Position numbers and translations under genes: made by a program. Below are positions 24,743-32,737 of a stretch of DNA of 38,665 nt, in pieces. Origin of the DNA: an uncultured Lachnospiraceae bacterium (GTDB lineage: Bacteria; Bacillota; Clostridia; Lachnospirales; Lachnospiraceae); contig CANQRW010000027.1 in assembly GCA_947626365.1 (NCBI GenBank), forward strand, positions 1 through 38,665, read 5' to 3'. Below the pieces are notes generated by a model, which searched no databases, was not told the origin of the DNA, and saw only the letters and a list, made by a program, of their open reading frames with translations. Positions within the stretch are counted from its first letter, which is position 1. Each line of letters starts with the position of its first letter.

Positions 24743-24983
24743 GCTTTATCAAGACAAAACCTGGATGGGACTCGTGAGCCTCGGGAGACGTTTCTGCTGA
24801 AGGGGGTTATAGCGGCCACAACGGTCCGGGCCGTCCGGTGAGGACGGGGCGGAGTGGCGGAGCCTGCTTTTCCGAAAGGATAAGGCAGGATGGCGAAGCC
24901 TGCTCTTTTGAAAGGAAGAGGGTAATGCGGCGGAGCTGTCTTGAGGAAGACATGAAAGATGCAGAAAGGGAGTGGCTCTGATC

Positions 24984-25859
24984 ATGCCGTGGTATGCGGT
25001 CCAGACCTACACGGGAAGAGAAGAAAATCTGGCGGAGATGGTCCGCCGCGTAATACCGGAAGGATATATAGGAGAATGTTTCGTGCCTTATTTTGAACGG
25101 CTGCGCTGCTGGCGTCAGCAGAACCAGATCCACATCCTGCGGCTGTTCCCCGGATACCTCTTTATCACTACGGATGATATTGAGGGTGTCTTTCAGTGTC
25201 TGAAAAAGGTTCCGGCCATGTCGAAGATATTATCAGCCGGAGCATTCGAATTTACCCCGCTGTATGACGGCGAGGCGGAATTCCTGAAGGGGATACTGGA
25301 TGCCGACCATATCGTGCGTCTGACCTACGCGGCGACGGACGGAAAGGGCCATGTCACATACATGGCGGGGCCGCTTGAGAAATGTCGTGACCGCATCGAG
25401 ACATATAAGTTCCGGGACCGTTATGCGCAGGTGAGGCTGACGATCGCAGGGCAGGAGAAGATTGTGCGGATGGGGATCATCTTAAACGATGACGTCCGCA
25501 GAGAGATGTCCTACGGGAAAGTGGAGGCGCATATCCCTACGCCGACGGGATATGCAGCTGGAAATACGAGAAAAGAGTCACTGACACCTTGTTTGTATGG
25601 TAATGCGGGTATAGCGTCGCCGGTACTTTCTCCGCATGAAAAGGGAAAGCCGACCGCTATGCTGCGGCCTGGTGACTGTGTGGCGGTGGTCAGCGGTGTT
25701 TTCGAGGGAAATGTGGCCGTTATCCATGAAGTGAGAAGCAGCACGGTCTCAATCACCGTGCATATGTTTAATCGGGAGATGCCGGTAGAGGTATCCGTGG
25801 AGGAAGTGAGAAAGCTGGATCCGGAGGGACGACGGATCTGCGGGATGACCGGAGGCTGA
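24984..25859 (+). CDS. loaP: LoaP/NusG-like transcription antiterminator with two KOW-like segments
   Basis: A specialised NusG paralogue that should ride on RNA polymerase and let it read through terminators in the polysaccharide operon. The NGN domain is residues about 2-85 (WYAVQTYTGREENLAE, LFPGYLFITTDD). A LoaP-style KOW follows at about 120-167 (AGPLEKCRDRIETYKFRDRY to VRMGIIL). After a 55-residue linker comes a second KOW-like segment, about 227-278 (RPGDCVAVVSGVFEGNVAVI to VEEVRKL). At 291 residues it is much longer than the roughly 170-180 of LoaP. I start at ATG 24984; AAGGGAG is 12 bases upstream, and a GTG at 24972 is too close to that site. The 3' end is part of a 27-bp repeat array. 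Confidence 0.85.
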   Translation: MPWYAVQTYTGREENLAEMVRRVIPEGYIGECFVPYFERLRCWRQQNQIHILRLFPGYLFITTDDIEGVFQCLKKVPAMSKILSAGAFEFTPLYDGEAEFLKGILDADHIVRLTYAATDGKGHVTYMAGPLEKCRDRIETYKFRDRYAQVRLTIAGQEKIVRMGIILNDDVRREMSYGKVEAHIPTPTGYAAGNTRKESLTPCLYGNAGIASPVLSPHEKGKPTAMLRPGDCVAVVSGVFEGNVAVIHEVRSSTVSITVHMFNREMPVEVSVEEVRKLDPEGRRICGMTGG

Positions 25860-25939
25860 CGGATCTGCGGGATGACCGGAGGCTGACGGATCTGCGGGAC
25901 GACCGGAGGCTGACGGATCTGCGGGACGACCTGGGGACT
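25831..25939 (+). repeat. Four tandem 27-bp repeats spanning the loaP stop codon
   Basis: Units start at 25831, 25858, 25885 and 25912. The first encodes RRICGMTGG; the stop TGA is shared with the start of unit 2 (GCTGACGG junction). Later units repeat RICG-TGG-stop in frame. Units 1 and 2 are identical; units 3 and 4 carry an ATG to ACG change and unit 4 degrades at its end. Confidence 0.92.
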
Positions 25940-26029
25940 GACAGTTTTGCGGCAAGTGTATCTGAAAGACAGCGCGGGCCCCATAACGAGGACCGTGAAT
26001 ACAGAAAGATTTAGAAGGAGGGAAAACAG

Positions 26030-26746
26030 GTGCTCTGGTATAAATTGAAGACGTGGTACGGCGGGGAGGAAGCGCTGGTGAAGGAGATCCGGCGTACCGT
26101 TCCGCCTTATCTGTATCAGGATGTATTTGTGATCTATAACGAACGGGATGTGAGGCGGCAGGAGCGGGTCCTGATCGAGCAGAAGCCGTTGTTCCGCGGC
26201 TGCGTCTTCCTTACCTGCGAAGGGACGGAATCGTTGTTCCGCCGCCTGGAGAAGATTCCGGCCATATCCCGGCTGATTGCCACGGGGTATTTGACCATGT
26301 TCCCGCTGATGGAGCAGGATGCAGAGTTTTTGGAAGCCATTTCCGGTAAAGACCATGTGGTGCGGGCCTCCTACATCCTGAGGGAGTCTGCGGAGAGCGC
26401 CTATTATCGTGTCTATGGACCGCTTGGGTACCTGCTGGACGGTATCGAGAAGATCCGCTTCTCCAGCAGGTTCGCGAAGGCGCATAAAAAGCTGTGGGGA
26501 GAGGACACGGTGATTCCGCTGGGGATCCTGCTGGATGTGGATGTGAACGCGAAGACTTTTTATAACGGGGTTGAGACGGTGACTGCCCCGCCGATAGCAG
26601 ACCATTATACAATCCTGGAGGTCAGAAAAGACGATACAGGAAAAAACATCTACCGGGTGTGCGAGACTGTGACAATGATTCCGAGAGGAGAGATGGCAGG
26701 GAAGCCGGAATCGGGGGAAGAGAAGAAGATTCATGTGGCGGTTTGA
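26030..26746 (+). CDS. Second LoaP/NusG-like antiterminator
   Basis: A 238-residue paralogue of the preceding gene. The NGN-like domain is residues about 1-85 (MLWYKLKTWYGGEEALV, QKPLFRGCVFLTCEG) and a LoaP-type KOW is at about 125-170 (RVYGPLGYLLDGIEKIRFSSRF to VIPLGILLD). The shared block PLMEQDAEFLEAISGKDHVVR matches PLYDGEAEFLKGILDADHIVR in the first protein. It lacks the second KOW and instead ends in a charged tail (EVRKDDTGKNIYRV). The start is GTG at 26030, with AGGAGGG 7 bases upstream. The two proteins may act in sequence, antagonise each other, or serve different operons. Confidence 0.8.
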   Translation: MLWYKLKTWYGGEEALVKEIRRTVPPYLYQDVFVIYNERDVRRQERVLIEQKPLFRGCVFLTCEGTESLFRRLEKIPAISRLIATGYLTMFPLMEQDAEFLEAISGKDHVVRASYILRESAESAYYRVYGPLGYLLDGIEKIRFSSRFAKAHKKLWGEDTVIPLGILLDVDVNAKTFYNGVETVTAPPIADHYTILEVRKDDTGKNIYRVCETVTMIPRGEMAGKPESGEEKKIHVAV

Positions 26747-26858
26747 CTGTGGGAATTGAATATATTAGATTGCTGGTCATCTTTCTATAAAAAACAGTAT
26801 AAATTTACGAGAAAATCTGGTACGATTTAAGATAGATGCAGAGAGAAGGGGCAATCCA

Positions 26859-27022
26859 ATGTCTTTACTGCAGGAACAAGCCATACAGATGATTAACAGT
26901 CTTTCAGATGATAATGTCAGTTTTCCAAAGACCGAATGCTGTGCGAGGAGAGATACGAAAATAATTACCGGAAGATTTTGATCCGAATCGTGAGTTGGCG
27001 GAGGCGAGGGCGAGGGACGAGC
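26859..27022 (+). pseudogene. Broken type II antitoxin
   Basis: The ATG after AAGGGG opens MSLLQEQAIQMINSLSDDNV, a start typical of small antitoxins. The frame is lost after about residue 20 and stops at 26981. A second frame then gives DFDPNRELAEARARDE and a stop, which looks like the antitoxin C-terminus. A frameshift or deletion has removed the middle. Confidence 0.5.
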
Positions 27023-27028
27023 GATAGG

Positions 27029-27076
27029 GTGATATTGATTGATACGAATATTGTCATTGATTTTTATAGGACTTGA
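27029..27076 (+). pseudogene. N-terminal fragment of a PIN-domain (VapC-like) toxin
   Basis: Only 15 codons, VILIDTNIVIDFYRT, then a stop. This is the first strand of a PIN ribonuclease with its first conserved Asp. It follows the antitoxin remnant directly, as in vapBC operons. The remainder is missing. Confidence 0.5.
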
Positions 27077-27114
27077 GCCATTTTGCGGAACGGCTACGGA
27101 GATTATGGAAATAA

Positions 27115-27516
27115 TATATCGCAACAAGAAATGAAGTTGGTTTTGCAACTTTAGAGATTTCGGCAATTTCGCCGGAGGGCCTGCTGAAAGTGGTAAAAAG
27201 AATGGCTGAAGAACGGCTCGTCAGCTCCGGAATATGAGATGGACGACGACAGGACGGGACGTATCTGGTGACGATTCGGCGCAGAGAGGGGTTTGAGCCA
27301 GAGAGAATGAGCGATAAAATAAGCGATAAAAAGGAAAGGTTTTATCGCATTCTGATGGAAAACCTTAATGCCGAAGGTTATGTAACGACGAGAAGCATGG
27401 CAGAAGTCTCGGGAATGGCACCATCTGCTACAAAACATTATCTGACAAAGTTATATGCACAAGGAGTCATCACACAGACCGGAAAGAATCGGAACGTAAA
27501 GTATCAAAAAGCATAA
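27115..27516 (+). pseudogene. C-terminal remnant of an AlbA_2-type ATP-binding protein
   Basis: One frame reads ATRNEVGFATLEISAISPEG until a stop at 27237. After a one-base shift, GTYLVTIRRREGFEPERMSD leads into an 82-codon open frame (27268-27516). This contains paired SDK motifs, like the VTEK spacer of the intact gene at 21188, and a winged helix (VTTRSMAEVSGMAPSATKHY). If translated from 27268 it would be a free winged-helix protein, but no ribosome site supports that. Confidence 0.45.
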
Positions 27517-27541
27517 ATAAATCATATAGTGTTGTTACAAT

Positions 27542-27586
27542 AAATCTCCTGTTGGGACAAGCAGCGCCTGAACAGGAGATTTTTAT
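27542..27586 (+). terminator. Strong intrinsic terminator ahead of the polysaccharide operon
   Basis: A perfect 12-bp stem AAATCTCCTGTT/AACAGGAGATTT (27542-27553 with 27571-27582), a 17-base loop and a T/A-rich tail. It lies 95 bases before the first polysaccharide gene, a likely site for LoaP-mediated read-through. Confidence 0.8.
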
Positions 27587-27680
27587 ATTAAGTGAAGGGA
27601 TTTTATAAAGCCAAATTATCAGTTATCCCTGAAACCGAGGAACGTTATATCAGAGATACAGAAATACGAGGAGATAGAAA

Positions 27681-29258
27681 ATGACAGATAAGAAATATGA
27701 TCTGCCGTCAAAAACACCACAGTCGGGACAGTACAATGGAAAAGAACAATACAAACGTATCGTGAAATTCGTGATTGGTGTTGTTATTCTGTCGCTGGAA
27801 ATGGTGGTCTACTGGTATGTATGGGTGAATTATTATAACCAGCATATGGAAGTCCCTTATAACCGCACCGGCCATTGGCTGATGGTGGCAGTGTACGGCC
27901 TTTTGCTGGTCATTTTTAATGTCATCTATGGCGGCTGGCGGGTCGGATATCTGCGGACCAGGAATATGATTTATTCCCAGACGCTGGCCAGTCTGTGCGC
28001 CAACTGCATGATCTATCTGCAGATCACGCTTTTGACGAAGCATTTCCTGAACGTGGGACCGCTTTTGGCAATGATGGCGGTACAGTTCATAGTCATCTGC
28101 ATCTGGAGCACCATCAGTACAAGATTATACCGGATTCTTTACCCGCCCAGACGGGTTCTTTTAATATACGGGGAACATCCGGTGGCCAGCCTGATGGGAA
28201 AAATGAGTACCCGAAATGACCGATTCGTGGTAGGGGAAGCGATACATATCAGCACGGATAAGGACTGGAATGCCTTGGGGCAGAGAAACGCAACAGACAT
28301 GAATGAATTAACAGAGGCTCAGTCAGGTAGAAACGAGATTTGCCATCCGGGTAAGACTGCAAACACTGAAACAGACGATACGATTCCGAAATGCGCTCAG
28401 GAAGAGTTGGAAGAGATTAAGAAAAAGATTGGACAGTATGAAGGGGTAATCATCTGTGATATCCCTTCGCATATCCGAAATTTGCTCCTGAAATACTGCT
28501 ATGGGAAATCGGTGCGGACCTATACGACACCAAAGATTTCAGATATTTTACTGCGGAGCGCGGAGAAGCTGCATCTGTTCGACACCCCACTGCTGCTTTC
28601 AAGAAATGTGGGACTGACTTTTGACCAGAGATTTGTAAAGCGGTTAATGGATATCCTATTGTCGTTGGCGGCACTGGTGGTGTTGTCACCGATTTTTATT
28701 ATAACGGCTATCGCAATCAAGGCATACGACGGCGGGCCGGTGTTCTTCCGGCAGGACCGGTGTACGAAGGACGGAAAAGTATTTTCCATTTGCAAGTTCC
28801 GGAGTATGATCGTGGACGCGGAGAAGGAAGGACATTCCATTCCAGCGACGGACAGGGATCCACGAATCACGCCGGTGGGACGAATCATCCGCGCTACGCG
28901 GATCGACGAGCTGCCACAGATACTGAATATTCTGAAAGGAGACATGAGTATCGTAGGACCGCGGCCAGAGCGTGTGGAGCATGTGGAACTATATTCGAAG
29001 GAAATCCCGGAATTCCCGTACCGGATGAAAGTGAAAGGCGGGCTGACCGGGTACGCGCAGGTGTATGGGAAGTACAACACGACGGCGTATGACAAGTTAA
29101 AGCTTGATTTGATGTATATACAGAATTATTCATTGTTGCTGGATATTGAGATTATTCTTCAGACGATAAAGGTGCTTTTTATGAAGGAGAGTACGGAAGG
29201 GTTTGAGAAAGAAGTGAGTGCTACGATAACACAGGAGAGTGCGGTGCGGGAGTCTTGA
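27681..29258 (+). CDS. Polyprenyl-phosphate sugar-1-phosphate transferase
   Basis: Starts a polysaccharide repeat unit by moving a sugar phosphate from a nucleotide sugar to undecaprenyl phosphate at the membrane. The 525-residue protein has four N-terminal membrane helices (about 20-150), a cytoplasmic CoA-binding-like domain (about 155-305), a fifth membrane segment (about 318-343) and the C-terminal bacterial sugar transferase domain with FFRQDRCTKDGKVFSICKFR, TRIDELPQ, GDMSIVGPRPE and VKGGLTGYAQV. It starts after GAGGAG. Likely first gene of the operon; the sugar specificity cannot be read from sequence. The insert around residues 195-235 (QRNATDMNELTEAQSGRNE) is unusual. Confidence 0.93.
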   Translation: MTDKKYDLPSKTPQSGQYNGKEQYKRIVKFVIGVVILSLEMVVYWYVWVNYYNQHMEVPYNRTGHWLMVAVYGLLLVIFNVIYGGWRVGYLRTRNMIYSQTLASLCANCMIYLQITLLTKHFLNVGPLLAMMAVQFIVICIWSTISTRLYRILYPPRRVLLIYGEHPVASLMGKMSTRNDRFVVGEAIHISTDKDWNALGQRNATDMNELTEAQSGRNEICHPGKTANTETDDTIPKCAQEELEEIKKKIGQYEGVIICDIPSHIRNLLLKYCYGKSVRTYTTPKISDILLRSAEKLHLFDTPLLLSRNVGLTFDQRFVKRLMDILLSLAALVVLSPIFIITAIAIKAYDGGPVFFRQDRCTKDGKVFSICKFRSMIVDAEKEGHSIPATDRDPRITPVGRIIRATRIDELPQILNILKGDMSIVGPRPERVEHVELYSKEIPEFPYRMKVKGGLTGYAQVYGKYNTTAYDKLKLDLMYIQNYSLLLDIEIILQTIKVLFMKESTEGFEKEVSATITQESAVRES

Positions 29259-29352
29259 TTGTGAGGCAGCTGCCAGCTTATGAGAAAGCTTCTTTTCCAT
29301 TGGCATAACGCTGTTTTGGACAAAGAAATCAGGATGCAATAGGTGATTTTAT

Positions 29353-30135
29353 ATGGGACATGAAAGAGTCACAACAGAACAGGAAAAAATAAGCATAATT
29401 ATGCCGGTATACAATGCCGAAAAATATCTGGGAGAATCGATTCAAAGTGTAATTAATCAGACTTATCAGAATTGGGAATTGATAGCGGTTGATGATGGAT
29501 CCTCAGACAGCAGTCGTCAAGTATTATCTATGTATGCGCAGAAGGATAAACGGATAGTCCCTATATTCAGTGAAAGAAATAGAGGAGTGGCTGCTGCGAG
29601 AAACAAGGGAATTAAAAACGCCGTGGGAAGGTATATTGCCTTTTTAGATAGTGACGATATCTGGCTAGGAGAAAAGCTGGAGAGACAGCAGTCATTCATG
29701 AGAGAAAAAGGGTGTGCATTTACATATACGAGTTATGCGCTGGTAGATGAAGCAGGGAAACTGTTGAATCGGAATGTGAAAGTGCCATTGACAATTACAT
29801 ATCAGCAGGCACTGACGCGGACAGCTATCTGGACATGTACGGTTATGATTGACCGAAAAAAAATAGCTGATTTTGAAATGCCACTTTTAAAATATGGAGC
29901 TGAAGATTCTGCTACATGGTTAGCCTTGTTAAAAAAGGTTCCTTGTGCATATGGAATTCAAGAGGAGCTTTCCTTATATCGGCAAGTTCCAGGCTCCTTG
30001 TCTCATAATCTAAAAGCGAGGCTTATAAGGCATTGGATTTTATATCGAAAAGTTGAAAAACTTGGTTTGCTGGAATCTATATTTAATTATATTAAATACG
30101 TGGGGTATGTTCTTACAAAACGCAGAGCCAGTTAA
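29353..30135 (+). CDS. Glycosyltransferase family 2 (TuaG-like)
   Basis: A 260-residue GT-A fold enzyme adding a sugar to the growing lipid-linked unit. The N-terminal half has ISIIMPVYNAEKYLGESIQS, VINQTYQNWELIAVDDGSSD and the metal-binding FLDSDDIW. The pattern and size resemble TuaG of teichuronic acid synthesis. No transmembrane helix. A weak ribosome site (TAGGTG) precedes the ATG. The 94-base gap before it has a 20-codon ORF without a ribosome site. From here on the DNA is visibly more AT-rich. Confidence 0.9.
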   Translation: MGHERVTTEQEKISIIMPVYNAEKYLGESIQSVINQTYQNWELIAVDDGSSDSSRQVLSMYAQKDKRIVPIFSERNRGVAAARNKGIKNAVGRYIAFLDSDDIWLGEKLERQQSFMREKGCAFTYTSYALVDEAGKLLNRNVKVPLTITYQQALTRTAIWTCTVMIDRKKIADFEMPLLKYGAEDSATWLALLKKVPCAYGIQEELSLYRQVPGSLSHNLKARLIRHWILYRKVEKLGLLESIFNYIKYVGYVLTKRRAS

Positions 30136-30159
30136 ATTCATTTTTGGAGGTTTATAATT

Positions 30160-31620
30160 ATGAAGATTTTTTTTGTCAATCCACCATTTAAGGCGGAATA
30201 TGGAAAATTTTCCAGGGAATCCAGAAGTCCAGCTGTCACACGCAGCGGGGCGCTTTATTATCCTTTATGGCTGATTTATGCGGCTGCCTATTGCGAAAAA
30301 AAAGGCTTCGCAATAGAATTTCTTGACGCTCCTGCAAAGCAATGGAATGAACAACAGAGTCTGAATTATATTACTCAAAACATTGAGGATATAGGACTTT
30401 TTGTGTTGGATACCAGTACCCCATCTATATCTAATGATATTAAATTTGGTGAAAAATTAAAGAAAAAGTATCCAGAGACATTTGTTCTGCTGGTTGGGAC
30501 TCATCCATCTGCAACGGTGGAAGAGACGTTGTCGAAAGGACCGCTGATCGATGGCATAGCCCGGAAAGAATATGATTATACCGTATACTATCTGGCGAAA
30601 GCGCTTGAGACCGGGGCGGACCTGTCCAGTGTAAAGGGGATTTCCTACCGCAGGAACGGAGAAATCGTTCATAATCCGGACGCGGAATATATCGAGGATC
30701 TGGATACGATCCCCTATGCGGCGGAATTTATCCATAAACATCTAGATTATAAGGATTACTTTTTTGCCGCGGCTCATTATCCGGAGATTCAGATATTTAC
30801 TGGAAGAGGCTGTCCCAGTCGGTGCAATTTCTGCGTCTATCCGCAGACTATGCATGGGCACAAATACCGTCTCCGGACTCCGGAAAATGTAGTGGGAGAG
30901 TTTGAATACATCGCTAAACATTTTCCGGACGTGAAGGAAGTGGTCATTGAAGATGATACTTTCACGGCAAATAAAAAGAGGGTTTTGGATATCTGCCGTC
31001 TTCTGATTGAGAAGAAACTGAATAAGCGGCTGAAATGGCTGTGCAACGCCCGCGTGAATCTGAATCTGGAGACAATGCAGGAAATGAAGAAGGCGGGCTG
31101 TCGCCTTATTATTCCCGGCATTGAGAGCGGGAACCAGCAGATTCTGAACAACATTAAGAAGGGGACGACGTTGGAGCAGATAGAACGGTATGTAAAGAAC
31201 GCCAAGAAAGCAGGGCTTCTGATCCACGCCTGTTACATGGTCGGCAATAAGGGCGAGACGAAGGAGACCATGGAAAACACTCTGAAACTGGCCCTGAAGC
31301 TGAACACAGACACCGCCCAGTTCTTCCCGCTGATCCCCTATCCCGGGACGGAAGCGTATGAGTGGGCAAAGGAGAACGGCTATATCAAGGCCGGGTATGA
31401 CCATTACTGCAAGGAGGACGGCACCCATAATTGTGTGCTGGAGCTGCCGGGGCTGTCCTCCCAGGAGATGGTAGATTTTTGTGATGAGGCGAGAAGGAAA
31501 TATTATATGCGGCCGGGGTATTTTGTGCATAGGCTGGCGGTGGGGCTTAGGGATCCGGCGGATCTGAAGAGGAGTTTAAAGGCGTTTGGGAGGCTGAGGA
31601 AGTATCTGATAAGGAGATAA
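30160..31620 (+). CDS. B12-binding-domain radical SAM protein
   Basis: A 486-residue protein with an N-terminal cobalamin-binding-like Rossmann domain (about 1-140, KIFFVNPPFK, YYPLWLIYAAAYCEKKGF) and a radical SAM core (about 200-400) with the 4Fe-4S motif GRGCPSRCNFC (CxxxCxxC). It then has GIESGNQQILNNIKKG and the PLIPYPGTEAYEWA segment common to this class. It probably performs a methylation or other radical modification of a sugar or lipid in the polysaccharide pathway; substrate unknown. GGAGG precedes the ATG by 9 bases. The first 400 bases are AT-rich and the remainder GC-richer, as if two sources were joined. Confidence 0.88.
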   Translation: MKIFFVNPPFKAEYGKFSRESRSPAVTRSGALYYPLWLIYAAAYCEKKGFAIEFLDAPAKQWNEQQSLNYITQNIEDIGLFVLDTSTPSISNDIKFGEKLKKKYPETFVLLVGTHPSATVEETLSKGPLIDGIARKEYDYTVYYLAKALETGADLSSVKGISYRRNGEIVHNPDAEYIEDLDTIPYAAEFIHKHLDYKDYFFAAAHYPEIQIFTGRGCPSRCNFCVYPQTMHGHKYRLRTPENVVGEFEYIAKHFPDVKEVVIEDDTFTANKKRVLDICRLLIEKKLNKRLKWLCNARVNLNLETMQEMKKAGCRLIIPGIESGNQQILNNIKKGTTLEQIERYVKNAKKAGLLIHACYMVGNKGETKETMENTLKLALKLNTDTAQFFPLIPYPGTEAYEWAKENGYIKAGYDHYCKEDGTHNCVLELPGLSSQEMVDFCDEARRKYYMRPGYFVHRLAVGLRDPADLKRSLKAFGRLRKYLIRR

Positions 31621-31621
31621 A

Positions 31622-32737
31622 ATGGAAACAAAAGAGCGAGACAATACGGAATTGGAAAGAATGTCGCAGAGACTAGATTATCTTACAGGGGCAAAAGGTA
31701 TTGCCTGCCTGATAGTATCGTTCAATCATTTTATCGTGTTTTGGCCTGCGAATAAACCTTTTCCGATAACTTTTTTGATTAATGGAACCTACATGTTATT
31801 TCTATTTTATTTCCTAAGTGCTTTTCTTTTTGGATTGGATTTTTTTGAAAGAGGTTCCATGGCCAGGCTGGAGAAAGCCGCGTTAATGAGGGCATTTCGT
31901 CTGATCTTGCCGGTCTTCTTTGCATGTCTTTTTGTATGGCTATTAATGAAGTTGCACGCATATGATGGATATGACCAAATGATGGCTGTTACGTTAAGTA
32001 GCAGGAAGGAATCAGATACATTGAATTATTATACACAGTATTCACTTTGGCAGGTGCTTAAAACGTCTGTATCATCGGTTTTGGGAAGCGGAACGACCAG
32101 ATTCATGTTTCCACTTTGGATGTTGCCCATCATGACATATGGATATGTGATATCTGTGTTTGTTTCGCTTTGTATTGATAAATTGAAACCTCTATTTGCG
32201 ATGATAGCAATTGCGGTAGGAGTGTATTTTATTAAAAACTATACTTATGATATGTTTCTCGGGGGGGTACTGATTGCCTATTTTTTTGTTAGACAGAGGA
32301 AATGGTTTGAATGGAAATGGATATCGATATTGGGAATATTAGCGGGAATAGTCGCTCTGTGGATTGGAAATACAATTCTACCGGGAAGTAATATAAAATT
32401 TGGCTATGAGCCATTCCACGCGATGGGAGCGTTCTGCATGGGTGTGGCGTTGCTTACAGTGAAACCGTTACAAAAAATTTTATCGTTAAAGCCCATGGTA
32501 TATTTAGGTGAGATATCCTTTGCAATCTATCTTCTTCATGATCCACTCCAGATTACGGTGGGAACGTATGTATTTAATTGGATATATGACTGTACGAATC
32601 GGATTGCCTATTCAACATTAGCAGCTTTTCTGGTTTCTTACGTAACCATTTTTGCGGTAGCGTCTCTTTTCCATAATTATATTGAGAAACTGTGTAAGAA
32701 AATCAGCAACAAGTTGTATTTGGTTATAACAATCTGA
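31622..32737 (+). CDS. Membrane acyltransferase (acyltransferase 3 family)
   Basis: A 371-residue multi-spanning protein that probably O-acetylates polysaccharide. The N-terminus has LDYLTGAKGIACLIVSFNHF, matching the R-x10-H region of the family with H37 in a late position, followed by about ten hydrophobic segments. Near the C-terminus YLGEISFAIYLLHDPLQI is the typical closing motif. Its ribosome site AAGGAG lies inside the end of the radical SAM gene, and only one base separates the two genes, so they are coupled. Confidence 0.88.
   Translation: METKERDNTELERMSQRLDYLTGAKGIACLIVSFNHFIVFWPANKPFPITFLINGTYMLFLFYFLSAFLFGLDFFERGSMARLEKAALMRAFRLILPVFFACLFVWLLMKLHAYDGYDQMMAVTLSSRKESDTLNYYTQYSLWQVLKTSVSSVLGSGTTRFMFPLWMLPIMTYGYVISVFVSLCIDKLKPLFAMIAIAVGVYFIKNYTYDMFLGGVLIAYFFVRQRKWFEWKWISILGILAGIVALWIGNTILPGSNIKFGYEPFHAMGAFCMGVALLTVKPLQKILSLKPMVYLGEISFAIYLLHDPLQITVGTYVFNWIYDCTNRIAYSTLAAFLVSYVTIFAVASLFHNYIEKLCKKISNKLYLVITI

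Larger units (their letters stand above)
24004..24983. other. Gene-poor 980-base region between rpn and the first loaP
   Basis: No intact gene is seen. The contents are: a hairpin at 24061-24077; a coding scrap ending at 24214 that reads GEKLGMSEEEFLDYK, like the tail of an Rpn-type gene; the 391-bp segment with inverted hairpin ends (24261-24651); three 12-bp GCCGTCA-containing repeats starting at 24550, 24562 and 24574; and a leader hairpin at 24723-24742. The frequent GCCGTCAAA and one TTTTTGACG (24509-24517) can pair with each other. Confidence 0.55.
26747..27680. other. Leader region with gene remnants before the polysaccharide operon
   Basis: These 934 bases hold a broken antitoxin and PIN toxin (26859-27076), fragments of an AlbA_2-type gene (27115-27516) and an intrinsic terminator (27542-27586). 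No strong promoter is seen next to the sugar transferase gene. Transcription may therefore enter from the loaP side and have to pass this terminator. Confidence 0.5.

Noticed and set aside
25831-25939. Possible CRISPR array or iteron origin
   Set aside because: Head-to-tail 27-bp units without spacers, starting inside loaP; no replication gene nearby.
25511-26734. 407-codon minus-strand ORF with PQIRQP repeats
   Set aside because: Spans both loaP genes antisense; the repeats are the reverse reading of the 27-bp array.
29280-29342. 20-codon ORF (MRKLLFHWHN start) between the sugar transferase and GT2
   Set aside because: No ribosome binding site and no recognisable similarity; too short to support.
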